Assembly (NCBI GenBank): GCA_031272845.1
Contig: JAISTA010000133.1
Coordinates: forward strand, 1-5,437
Reading direction: 5' to 3'
Length of the DNA: 5,437 nt
Source of the DNA: Oscillospiraceae bacterium
Lineage (GTDB): Bacteria; Bacillota; Clostridia; Oscillospirales; Oscillospiraceae
The position numbers and the translations under genes were made by a program. Under the pieces are notes generated by a model. The model was not told the origin of the DNA and ran no database searches. It saw nothing but the letters and a program-made list of their open reading frames with translations. This document shows, in pieces, positions 1-5,423 of the stretch (positions are counted from its first letter, which is position 1; every line of letters begins with the position of its first letter).

Positions 1-2
1 CC

Positions 3-701
3 ATGCACAACCTAAACGCCGCCGTTACAGAAACCCTAACCCGCCTAGGCGCGGAGCTTGTCGGCTTTGGAGAGCTTGCTGAGCTGCCGCCAGAGGTTCG
101 ACATGGTCTGCCTGTCGGAATCAGCTTCGGCATCAGCGTCCCGCGCGATATTATACGCGGCATTTCCGAAGCGCCGACGCCCGAATTTTGGGACTACTAT
201 CACTCCGGGCAGGACGAGCTTGAAAAACTCGCCGAAGCAGGCGCGGAATATCTGCGCTCGCTGGGATATCGCGCCGTTGCGCTGACAAAGGACGCCATAA
301 AATTCACAGCCCCGCTGCGTTCGGAGCTTCCGCTTAAGACGATCGCGACGCGCGCGCGGCTCGGCTGGATCGGAAAATGCGCTCTGCTCGCAACGGAAGA
401 GTTCGGCACAGGGATCTGGTTCGGCGGCATACTCACGGACGCGCCTTTGATAACCGCCGAACCGATAAACGAATCAAGGTGCGGGGACTGCACCGTGTGT
501 ACAAACGCGTGTCCCGGCGGCGCGGCCTCCGGCAGGCTGTGGCACGTCGGCATTGACCGCGAGGACTTTTTTGACGCGCAGAAATGCGCCGCCGCCGGAC
601 GCGAACGCGCCAAGCAATATCTCGGCATAGACTACCCGCTGTGCGGCAGGTGTATTGCGGTGTGTCCGAAAACGCGGCGGCATGTAGAGCGCGGCGAGTA
701 G
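3..701 (+). CDS. Short QueG-like protein with double 4Fe-4S cluster domain
   Basis: A 232-residue soluble iron-sulfur protein related to the core of epoxyqueuosine reductase (QueG). The segment at about residues 115-146 (ATRARLGWIGKCALL, then a G-rich stretch and ILTD) matches the conserved QueG-family block. A first ferredoxin-like motif CxxCxxCxxxCP lies at Cys160, 163, 166 and 170. A second, CxxCxxxCP, is at Cys214, 217 and 221, and Cys195 is the likely remaining ligand, so two 4Fe-4S clusters are expected. Family knowledge: QueG uses cobalamin plus two clusters to reduce epoxyqueuosine in tRNA, but is usually about 350-380 residues long. This protein stops right after the second cluster and lacks the C-terminal HEAT-like part, so it is probably a QueG-like paralogue of unknown substrate. 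The ATG is at the window edge, so its ribosome binding site and any upstream in-frame start cannot be judged. The family is well supported; the exact reaction is not. Confidence 0.85.
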   Translation: MHNLNAAVTETLTRLGAELVGFGELAELPPEVRHGLPVGISFGISVPRDIIRGISEAPTPEFWDYYHSGQDELEKLAEAGAEYLRSLGYRAVALTKDAIKFTAPLRSELPLKTIATRARLGWIGKCALLATEEFGTGIWFGGILTDAPLITAEPINESRCGDCTVCTNACPGGAASGRLWHVGIDREDFFDAQKCAAAGRERAKQYLGIDYPLCGRCIAVCPKTRRHVERGE

Positions 702-772
702 GAAAATGACGCAAAATAAGCTCCGCCGCATACGCGGCCAAGCAGTAAAACGATTTTAGCCGAGGTAAACAT

Positions 773-1339
773 ATGAGAATCCTATTAGCTTACGCCCCCT
801 GGTTTTTGCTCTGTGCGTTTGTCTCCGCATTGGCGGCAACAGCGGTGTTTGTCCTGCGCCGCCGGCCGGCTGCCGGGCGGGCGGTTTTGTTCTTTTTGTG
901 CGCGGCAATTTCTGTTCTCTATGCCGTCGCGGCGTGCTTTCTTCTGTTCAGCAAGCGTCCGCCGGCTGCGGCTCAGGAGGCGGGTCCTTTTTACGGAAAT
1001 TTTGTACCGCTCAAGACTATCCTTGAGTCCGCCGCCAGTGGCCGGCACATGCAAAATATCGGGAATGTCGCAATATTTATCCCTCTGCCCTTTGTCGTGT
1101 ACTTTGCTTTGTCGCGGCACGGCTTCAAGCGCGCGGCAGTTGTTTCTCTTGCAATAACGCTGATAATTGAGCCTGTTCAGCTGCTGATTAATCTGCTGCC
1201 GGGAGCCACACGCAATATCATTGATATAGACGACTTGCTTCTGAACGCGCTCGGCTGTATTTTGGGACTGCTTGTGCTGAAAAGCATTCTAACTCTTCGC
1301 GCGGCAAAAAAACACATCGGATCGCCGCGCAATTCTTAA
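773..1339 (+). CDS. VanZ-like family membrane protein
   Basis: A 188-residue integral membrane protein of the VanZ-like family. About five hydrophobic segments are visible, at residues 6-28, 37-60, 97-113, 120-141 and 155-174. Family signatures are NFVPLKTI at 76-83, QNIGNVAIFIPLPF at 94-107, the E133-P-x-Q136 turn, and IDIDDLLLNALG at 150-161. VanZ of Enterococcus gives low-level teicoplanin resistance. Most VanZ-like proteins have no known function, and no vancomycin-resistance genes are nearby, so a resistance role is not implied. The start follows a GAGGT site (762-766) with a 6-base spacer. The 71-base gap upstream has a 5-bp hairpin (725-738) without a T run, so transcription from the gene before may continue through it. 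The stop codon is followed almost at once by the next gene (11-base gap), which suggests co-transcription. Confidence 0.85.
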   Translation: MRILLAYAPWFLLCAFVSALAATAVFVLRRRPAAGRAVLFFLCAAISVLYAVAACFLLFSKRPPAAAQEAGPFYGNFVPLKTILESAASGRHMQNIGNVAIFIPLPFVVYFALSRHGFKRAAVVSLAITLIIEPVQLLINLLPGATRNIIDIDDLLLNALGCILGLLVLKSILTLRAAKKHIGSPRNS

Positions 1340-1666
1340 GGAATACAAAAATGGTGCCTGCCGTGATTTACGAAACAGAGCGGCTGTATACGCGCGAAAT
1401 GAGCGCCGCCGATCTGCCGTCACTTAAAAAAATTCTTCAGGACGAGGCCGCAATGTATGCCTGCAACGGGGCGTTTACCGATGAGAAGACGCTGGACTGG
1501 CTGAACCGTCAGCTTGCGCGTTATCGGGACGACGGCTTCGGCCTGCGGGCGGTTGTTTTGAAGGACGCCGGTGAAATGATAGGCCAATGCGGGCTCACGC
1601 TTCAGGACGCAAACGGTGCGCAGGTGCTCGAAATCGGCTATTTGCTTCAGCGGGCGTTTTGGCATA

Positions 1667-1699
1667 ACGGCTACGCCGCCGAGGCGGCGGCGTAGCCGT
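1667..1699. repeat. Perfect 14-bp inverted repeat at the frameshift site
   Basis: ACGGCTACGCCGCC (1667-1680) and its exact reverse complement (1686-1699) flank a 5-base loop, GAGGC. The repeat covers the point where the acetyltransferase reading frame shifts by +1. There is no T run after it, so it is not an intrinsic terminator. The left arm encodes the conserved NGYAA residues and so looks ancestral. The right arm departs from the expected coding sequence, which suggests the right arm was copied from the left. Confidence 0.8.
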
Positions 1700-1822
1700 A
1701 AATAAGCGTTTGACGCTTTGCGGGCAGACGAGGTGTTTTCAATAATCCGGGACACAAACCTTGCGTCAATGAACGTGGCAATCCGCAACGGCATGACAAT
1801 TCAAGGCAGGCTTATCAAGCAT

Positions 1823-1981
1823 TATAGTCAAACCACTTGAAAAGCAATCCGGCTATGCGGTCTATTTTCCGTATTGCTGCGTCGTCGTCCTTGGCGGGTT
1901 ACGACACGCCTGCGTCCTCCTCCTGGCAATCCGAAAAATATCCTCGCAAATCCGAATCGCTTTTCTAGTGGTTTGACTATA
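1823..1981. mobile_element. MITE, about 155 bp palindromic, flanked by TA duplication
   Basis: The element has ends TATAGTCAAACCACT (1823-1837) and the exact reverse complement AGTGGTTTGACTATA (1967-1981). The match extends to 23 bp with one mismatch (1823-1845 against 1959-1981), then continues imperfectly towards the centre at about 1902. There GGCG (1893-1896) can pair with CGCC (1907-1910), so the whole element can fold as one long hairpin. It has no reading frame of its own. The most consistent boundaries are 1825-1979 with a duplicated TA on each side (1823-1824 and 1980-1981), because deleting 1825-1981 restores the acetyltransferase codons His-Tyr-Arg-Gly. Duplication of TA is typical of the IS630/Tc1/mariner superfamily, so a transposase of that type elsewhere in the genome probably moved it. 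The family assignment is inference; the insertion itself is seen directly. Confidence 0.9.
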
Positions 1982-2061
1982 TCGCGGAGCGGATATGCCG
2001 CACTATATTTTTTCTGTAAAAAACAATAACCCGCTCAAAAGCGAGCGCGGAGGTCTCTGAT

Positions 2062-2508
2062 ATGACAATACGCGAGCTCAGGCTTTCAGACTACGACACG
2101 GTCTATGCTCTTTGGCGCAAAACACCCGGTATGGGACTTAACGATATTGACGACAGCCGCGAGGGTATCGCAAAATACCTTGAGCGCAATCCGCGCACCT
2201 GCTTTGTCGCCGAAAGTACAGACGGCGGCGGCATAATCGGCGCGATAATGAGCGGGCACGACGGCCGGCGCGGCGTTATCCACCACACCTGCGTTGACCC
2301 GGCGCTGTGGGGACAGCATATCGGTGCCCGCCTGGTTGAGGCCGCCCTTGCGGCGCTAAAGGCGGAGGGCATCAGCAAGGTGGCGCTCGTTGTATTCGAA
2401 CGCAATGCGCGCGGCAACGGTTTTTGGGAGCGTCTCGGCTTTATGGAGCGCACCGACCTAGTGTATCGCAACAAGGCTCTTGCCGAGCTGACCCGAATCG
2501 ACACGTAG
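2062..2508 (+). CDS. GNAT family N-acetyltransferase
   Basis: A complete 148-residue single-domain GNAT acetyltransferase, expected to move the acetyl group of acetyl-CoA to an amine. It starts with MTIRELRLSDYDTVYALW, the usual first strand and helix. The acetyl-CoA region is at about residues 70-110 (GVIHHTCVDPALWGQHIGAR, then a helix), followed by KVALVVFERNARGNGFWERL and GF, the classic final strand, helix and aromatic turn. The pyrophosphate loop is unusual: WGQHIG (83-88) where RGxGxG is common. Overall it resembles the YpeA-like branch, but the substrate cannot be named. The ATG follows a GGAGGT site (2049-2054) with a 7-base spacer. That site lies inside the last codons of the broken acetyltransferase upstream, so the two genes were probably one transcription unit. 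Because it is intact beside a dead relative, it may be the only acetyltransferase still working here. Confidence 0.85.
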   Translation: MTIRELRLSDYDTVYALWRKTPGMGLNDIDDSREGIAKYLERNPRTCFVAESTDGGGIIGAIMSGHDGRRGVIHHTCVDPALWGQHIGARLVEAALAALKAEGISKVALVVFERNARGNGFWERLGFMERTDLVYRNKALAELTRIDT

Positions 2509-2510
2509 AA

Positions 2511-2656
2511 CCAGTATTCATAGCCGCTTTCAGAGTATTTTTTTGTGCCATACGTCACCGGCGCTCCTTGAAATACGCGAGTATATCTGCGTCACTCCGC
2601 CTTTGTATGACACAAAAACAACTCAAAAACCAGGCTGCAAGGACTATGAATACAGG
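2511..2656. repeat. Nested imperfect inverted repeats, possible decayed MITE
   Basis: This stretch fills most of the gap between the acetyltransferase and the macrodomain gene. The outer arms are GTATTCATAG (2514-2523) and CTATGAATAC (2644-2653), perfect over 10 bp, with CC at 2511-2512 answering GG at 2655-2656. The inner arms are TTTTTGTGCCATAC (2540-2553) and GTATGACACAAAAA (2605-2618), 13 of 14 matching. A small central stem ATAC/GTAT with loop GCGA is at 2573-2584. The arms are separated by unequal spacers (16 and 25 bases). No clear target duplication is seen. It could be a decayed miniature transposon or a structured transcript end. It is unrelated in end sequence to the MITE at 1823-1981. 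Confidence 0.55.
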
Positions 2657-2676
2657 TTTTTAATAGGAGAAAACCC

Positions 2677-3165
2677 ATGCCCTTTAACATAATCCATGGA
2701 GACATCACAAAGCAGCGCGCAGACGCGATCGTAAACGCCGCGAACACAGACCTTGCGCAGGGCGGCGGCGTGTGCGGCGCAATTTTCAGGGCGGCGGGAG
2801 CGCGCGAGCTGCAGGCCGCGTGCGATAATCTCGCCCCGATCAAGACCGGCGAGGCCGTTATAACACCGGGCTTTAGCTTGCCCGCAAAATACGTCATTCA
2901 CGCGGCGGGGCCGATATATCACCGCCAAAGCGCCGAACGGAGCGAGGAGCTGCTCCGCGCGGCGTACACAAATTCGCTCAAGCGCGCCGTGGAAAACGGC
3001 TGCAAAAGTGTCGCGTTCCCGCTGATTTCAAGCGGCATTTACGGCTACCCGAGGGACGAGGCGCTGCGCGTGGCAGCGAGCGCGATTCATGTTTTTTTAG
3101 CGGAGCACGAGCTGGATGTGTCGCTTGTGCTGTTTGGCGATACGCGCGGGTCGCTTCGCGGCTAA
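2677..3165 (+). CDS. Macrodomain protein, ADP-ribose hydrolase/deacetylase family
   Basis: A 162-residue single macrodomain. Such proteins bind ADP-ribose and many remove ADP-ribose from proteins or the acetyl group from O-acetyl-ADP-ribose. Visible motifs in order: GDIT (8-11), NAAN (20-23), GGGVCGAI (29-36), TGEAVITPG (57-65), IHAAGP (74-79) and FPLISSGIYGYP (114-125), all lining the ligand pocket. Two points are odd. The position that is catalytic Asp in E. coli YmdB (GGGGVDGAI) is Cys33 here, so the Asp-based mechanism cannot be assumed. The C-terminus ends with LVLFGDTRGSLRG and lacks the last helix of YmdB, roughly 15 residues. The ATG follows AGGAG (2665-2669) with a 7-base spacer. It is preceded by a structured intergenic region and followed by a likely promoter, so it may be its own unit. 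Family call is firm; the enzymatic activity is open. Confidence 0.88.
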   Translation: MPFNIIHGDITKQRADAIVNAANTDLAQGGGVCGAIFRAAGARELQAACDNLAPIKTGEAVITPGFSLPAKYVIHAAGPIYHRQSAERSEELLRAAYTNSLKRAVENGCKSVAFPLISSGIYGYPRDEALRVAASAIHVFLAEHELDVSLVLFGDTRGSLRG

Positions 3166-3241
3166 GCTTGCGGCGGGACAAGGCAGCCTAATAAGTCCGC
3201 CCCATCTCCGCAATCGCGGTCAAGAAAACACAGCCCGGTTA

Positions 3242-3250
3242 TGGTACACT
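3242..3250 (+). promoter_or_regulatory. Possible extended -10 promoter for the first AraC-GyrI gene
   Basis: TGGTACACT has a TG one base before TACACT (3245-3250), which matches TATAAT at four of six positions. It lies about 20 bases before the ATG at 3270. No good -35 box is seen at 16-18 bases upstream. The gene also has its own AGGTGAG ribosome binding site at 3258-3264. A tentative call. Confidence 0.35.
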
Positions 3251-3269
3251 CCGCTTGAGGTGAGACACT

Positions 3270-4175
3270 ATGGAAAACAGCGCTGCCGACCGCATTAAGG
3301 CATACATTTCCGAGCATATCCGCGAGCCGATCACAGCGGCGGACATTGCGCGGGCCGCCGGGTACTCGCAGTATCACGCGGCGCGCGTGTTCAGGGAAGC
3401 GGCGGGAATAACGCCGTTTGAGTACATTCGCCGCGAGCGTCTGCTTGCGGCGGCGCACACGCTGCGCGGCGGCAAGCTCCGCGTGCTGGACGTCGCGCTT
3501 GACTATGTGTTCGACAGTCACGAGGGCTTTACGCGGGCATTTACAAGGGCGTTCGGCATTGCGCCGAAGCGGTTTGCGGCGGTTCCGCGCCCGGACGGCT
3601 GGCTGATTCCGTATCGTGTTCTAACTCAAAAACAAACACAAACGGAGAAACCTGATATGAACGAAAAAACCGCTGTAATCTTCACGCAAATTGTAGAACG
3701 CCCGGCGCGGAGGCTGCTACTTTTCCGCAGCAAAAGCGCCGACAATTATTTCGACTACTGCGCCGAGACCGGCTGCGGCGAAAGCGGAAATTCCGCTCCG
3801 TGGGACTGGTTCGTCACGGTAAAAGAGGCCTTGGGCGAACCCGTCGGGCTGTGGCTGCCGGACAATATGCGCCATAAGGGCACGGGGATTTACGCACACG
3901 GAGTTGAGGTTCCCGCTGACTGGCGCGGCGCTGTGCCGGAGGGGTTTGACACGATCGACCTGCCGCCGTGCAAAATGCTTGTATTCCAGGGCGAGCCGTA
4001 TGACGACGAGCACTTTGAGGGGGCAATCGGCGCGCTGTGGGAGCGAATCGAAAGCTTCAACCCGGCGGTTTACGGCTACGAATACGCTCCGGAAGCCGCC
4101 CCGCGTATGCAGCTTTCTCCGCAGGGCTGGCGCGGCTACATCGAAATGCGCCCGGTAAAGCAAGCGCACTCATAA
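3270..4175 (+). CDS. AraC-type regulator with GyrI-like effector-binding domain (copy 1)
   Basis: A 301-residue cytoplasmic transcription regulator. Residues about 5-105 form an AraC-type DNA-binding domain with two helix-turn-helix units. The first is around ITAADIARAAGYSQYHAARV (21-40) and the second around VLDVALDYVFDSHEGFTRAF (72-91), with the typical GIAPKRF ending. Residues about 130-297 form a GyrI-like (SOUL-type) ligand-binding domain ending in YIEMRPVK. This architecture is that of Rob- and BltR-like regulators that sense small molecules, often drugs or toxic compounds, and switch on nearby genes. The ligand here is unknown. The order is DNA-binding domain first, as in Rob. The ATG at 3270 follows AGGTGAG with a 5-base spacer. 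A 75-base gap with a promoter separates it from a second regulator of the same architecture. A good in-frame internal start occurs at residue 130. Confidence 0.9.
   Translation: MENSAADRIKAYISEHIREPITAADIARAAGYSQYHAARVFREAAGITPFEYIRRERLLAAAHTLRGGKLRVLDVALDYVFDSHEGFTRAFTRAFGIAPKRFAAVPRPDGWLIPYRVLTQKQTQTEKPDMNEKTAVIFTQIVERPARRLLLFRSKSADNYFDYCAETGCGESGNSAPWDWFVTVKEALGEPVGLWLPDNMRHKGTGIYAHGVEVPADWRGAVPEGFDTIDLPPCKMLVFQGEPYDDEHFEGAIGALWERIESFNPAVYGYEYAPEAAPRMQLSPQGWRGYIEMRPVKQAHS
3644..3659 (+). promoter_or_regulatory. Internal ribosome binding site and ATG at domain junction (copy 1)
   Basis: GGAG (3644-3647) lies 9 bases before an in-frame ATG (3657-3659), which is codon 130. The preceding linker is low-complexity (QKQTQTEKPD) and the ATG opens the GyrI-like domain exactly. 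If used, it would give a free 172-residue ligand-binding domain. Confidence 0.5.
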
Positions 4176-4220
4176 CCCGCAAAACTCTGCCGAAAAAGTC
4201 GGACGCGGCGGCGGACGCCG

Positions 4221-4229
4221 TGCTATAAT
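4221..4229 (+). promoter_or_regulatory. Extended -10 promoter for the second AraC-GyrI gene
   Basis: TGCTATAAT contains a consensus TATAAT (4224-4229) with the extended TG one base upstream. The surrounding gap is GC-rich, so the box stands out. No clear -35 box is visible 17 bases upstream, which is common for extended -10 promoters. It lies 21 bases before the ATG at 4251, so the second regulator can be transcribed independently of the first. Confidence 0.6.
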
Positions 4230-4250
4230 CAGTCCAAAGGGAGGCGGTAA

Positions 4251-5102
4251 ATGGATCTTCTATCCCAACTGAACGCGGCTATGCGCTACGTTGAGGCACA
4301 TCTTGACGACGATATTGCTCTCGGAGACGCATCGTCGGTCACGTCGTACTCACCGTATCATTTCGGCAGGCTGTTTTACTACATCGCCGGAATTTCGCTG
4401 TCGGAGTACATCCGCCGCCGCAAGCTGTCGCTTGCCGGCGCGGAGCTGCAAGCAGGTTCGGCGCGAGTGCTGGATCTTGCCGTAAAGTACGGGTACGACA
4501 GCGCGGACAGCTTCTCGCGTGCGTTTGCCAAGCAGCACGGAGTAACGCCGACGGCGGCGCGCCGTCCCGGTGTGACGCTGAAGATCTTTTCACCGCTGAC
4601 CTTTCAAATTAAAGTGCAGGGAGCAGAAGAAATGAACTGGAGAATTGAGGAACGCGAGGCGTTTGAGGTCGCCGGGATAAAACGATTTTTCTTAAACGGA
4701 GAATCGGGAAATATCTCCGCGTGGTGGACAGAAACGCGGGAGAACGGCAGCCAAGCTAAGCTGACGGAGCAATTAGGACGAAGCGGGCTAATCGGCGTAT
4801 GCGAATGCGCAGACGGGCGTGACGACGGATTTGACTATATGATCGGGCTTCCGGTTTGTGCCGGCGACAATACGGACGGCTGCACAGTCGTAAACGTGCC
4901 GCGAACAACCTTTGCTGTTTTCCGCAGCGATGAAATCCGCGGTTACGGACAGCAAATTCCGGAATTGTTCAGCCGTGCTTACAGCGAGTGGCTGCCCTCG
5001 TCCGGCTATACTAAAGCAGACGGCGCTGATATGGAAATCTACGGGGCGGACGACAAAGGCAAGCTGTATGAGGAGGTCTGGATCCCGGTGAAAAAGCAGT
5101 AA
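4251..5102 (+). CDS. AraC-type regulator with GyrI-like effector-binding domain (copy 2)
   Basis: A 283-residue cytoplasmic regulator with the same domain order as the gene before it. The AraC-type DNA-binding domain covers about residues 3-105: LLSQLNAAMRYVEAHLDDDI, the first helix-turn-helix around SPYHFGRLFYYIAGISLSEY (34-53), and the second around VLDLAVKYGYDSADSFSRAF (73-92) with HGVTPTAAR. The GyrI-like ligand-binding domain covers about 128-283 and ends in the family-typical EEVWIPVKKQ. The sequence differs clearly from copy 1, so this is an old duplication or a separate acquisition, and each probably senses its own ligand. The start follows GGGAGG (4239-4244) with a 6-base spacer. It has an extended -10 promoter of its own. 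An in-frame internal start with a good ribosome binding site occurs at residue 128. No efflux pump or other obvious target gene follows within the window. Confidence 0.92.
   Translation: MDLLSQLNAAMRYVEAHLDDDIALGDASSVTSYSPYHFGRLFYYIAGISLSEYIRRRKLSLAGAELQAGSARVLDLAVKYGYDSADSFSRAFAKQHGVTPTAARRPGVTLKIFSPLTFQIKVQGAEEMNWRIEEREAFEVAGIKRFFLNGESGNISAWWTETRENGSQAKLTEQLGRSGLIGVCECADGRDDGFDYMIGLPVCAGDNTDGCTVVNVPRTTFAVFRSDEIRGYGQQIPELFSRAYSEWLPSSGYTKADGADMEIYGADDKGKLYEEVWIPVKKQ
4619..4634 (+). promoter_or_regulatory. Internal ribosome binding site and ATG at domain junction (copy 2)
   Basis: GGGAG (4619-4623) lies 8 bases before an in-frame ATG (4632-4634), codon 128, which opens the GyrI-like domain with MNWRIEEREAFEV. 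Use of this start would give a free 156-residue ligand-binding domain. The arrangement matches that in copy 1. Confidence 0.55.
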
Positions 5103-5344
5103 CCTTGCAGGATGGCTGTTTGCTGCGGGGTGGTTTCCGTAGGATTTCACGTTTTCACCGCAAGTGGTTGCCGGAGGCGGGTTTGTTTATATTTTTTGGT
5201 TTTTACTTGCGGCGGTGTTGGTGTTCTTTACAACGCACAACTTGCGGCGGGAACGAAAAGTTCTCTGTGCGGAGCGGGTTGCGGGGTTTGGAATTAGGAT
5301 TTAGCTTCTCTTCATTGCGAAGCTAGAGCGCCTACGCGGCGGGC

Positions 5345-5378
5345 GGTTACTTTTTCCGGTTCGCCGGAAAAAGTAACC
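5345..5378. repeat. Perfect 15-bp hairpin with TTCG loop
   Basis: GGTTACTTTTTCCGG (5345-5359), loop TTCG, then CCGGAAAAAGTAACC (5364-5378). The stem is perfect and the TTCG tetraloop makes a stable RNA fold. On the + strand it is followed by AAAAAGGGG rather than a T run, so it is not a standard intrinsic terminator in either direction, although it could slow transcription or protect an RNA end. Confidence 0.85.
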
Positions 5379-5386
5379 AAAAAGGG

Positions 5387-5423
5387 GCGACTTCTTTTCT
5401 CTTGAGAAAAGAAGCAAAATCGC
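5387..5423. repeat. Second hairpin, 11-bp perfect stem plus outer 4 bp
   Basis: CTTCTTTTCTC (5391-5401) and GAGAAAAGAAG (5404-5414) form a perfect 11-bp stem with a two-base centre. GCGA (5387-5390) and TCGC (5420-5423) extend it past a CAAAA bulge. It starts 9 bases after the preceding hairpin, so the two look like parts of one composite repeat. Confidence 0.8.

Larger units (their letters stand above)
1351..2060 (+). pseudogene. Broken RimJ/RimL-type GNAT acetyltransferase interrupted by a MITE
   Basis: The start (ATG at 1351, AAGGA site at 1338-1342) opens a GNAT N-acetyltransferase of the type that acetylates protein N-termini or small amines. The N-terminal part includes IYETERLYTREM, a GQCGLTL strand, and EIGYLLQRAFWHNGYAAEAA of the acetyl-CoA region, then stops at 1693-1695 after 114 residues. 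The rest lies one frame over. From 1706 the sequence reads AFDALRADEVFSIIRDTNLA, SMNVAIRNGM and GRLIKHY, the expected family sequence. It is cut after the Tyr codon by a palindromic element and resumes at 1980 as YRGADMPHYIFSVKNN, ending at TGA 2058-2060. Three lesions are seen: a net +1 base at about 1686-1691, TAA at 1703-1705 where the family normally has Tyr, and the insertion. Removing 157 bp plus 1 bp leaves 552 bp, a whole 183-residue protein, which is the normal family length. The N-terminal fragment may still be translated but lacks much of the acetyl-CoA fold. Confidence 0.9.

Noticed and set aside
706..759. A 17-codon open frame between the QueG-like and VanZ-like genes
   Set aside because: It is very short, has only a weak purine stretch before its ATG, and the product (rich in Arg and Lys) matches nothing I recognise.
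2540..2618. CRISPR-like or attachment-site repeat
   Set aside because: The repeats are inverted, not direct, and there are no regularly spaced units, no integrase and no tRNA gene nearby.
2062..3165. A toxin-antitoxin pair or defence module made of the GNAT and the macrodomain gene
   Set aside because: The GNAT lacks a partner of the ribbon-helix-helix type and the macrodomain has no DarT-like neighbour; a structured gap of 168 bases separates the two genes. Nothing supports a functional pair.
5105..5326. Two overlapping open frames and a hydrophobic stretch in a third frame after the last gene
   Set aside because: The G/T-rich strand gives hydrophobic residues by composition alone. No start has a good ribosome binding site, the third frame has no ATG start, and the region is full of small repeats.
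5345..5378. Intrinsic terminator for the second AraC-GyrI gene
   Set aside because: The stem is strong but it is followed by A and G rather than a T run, and it lies over 240 bases after the stop codon.
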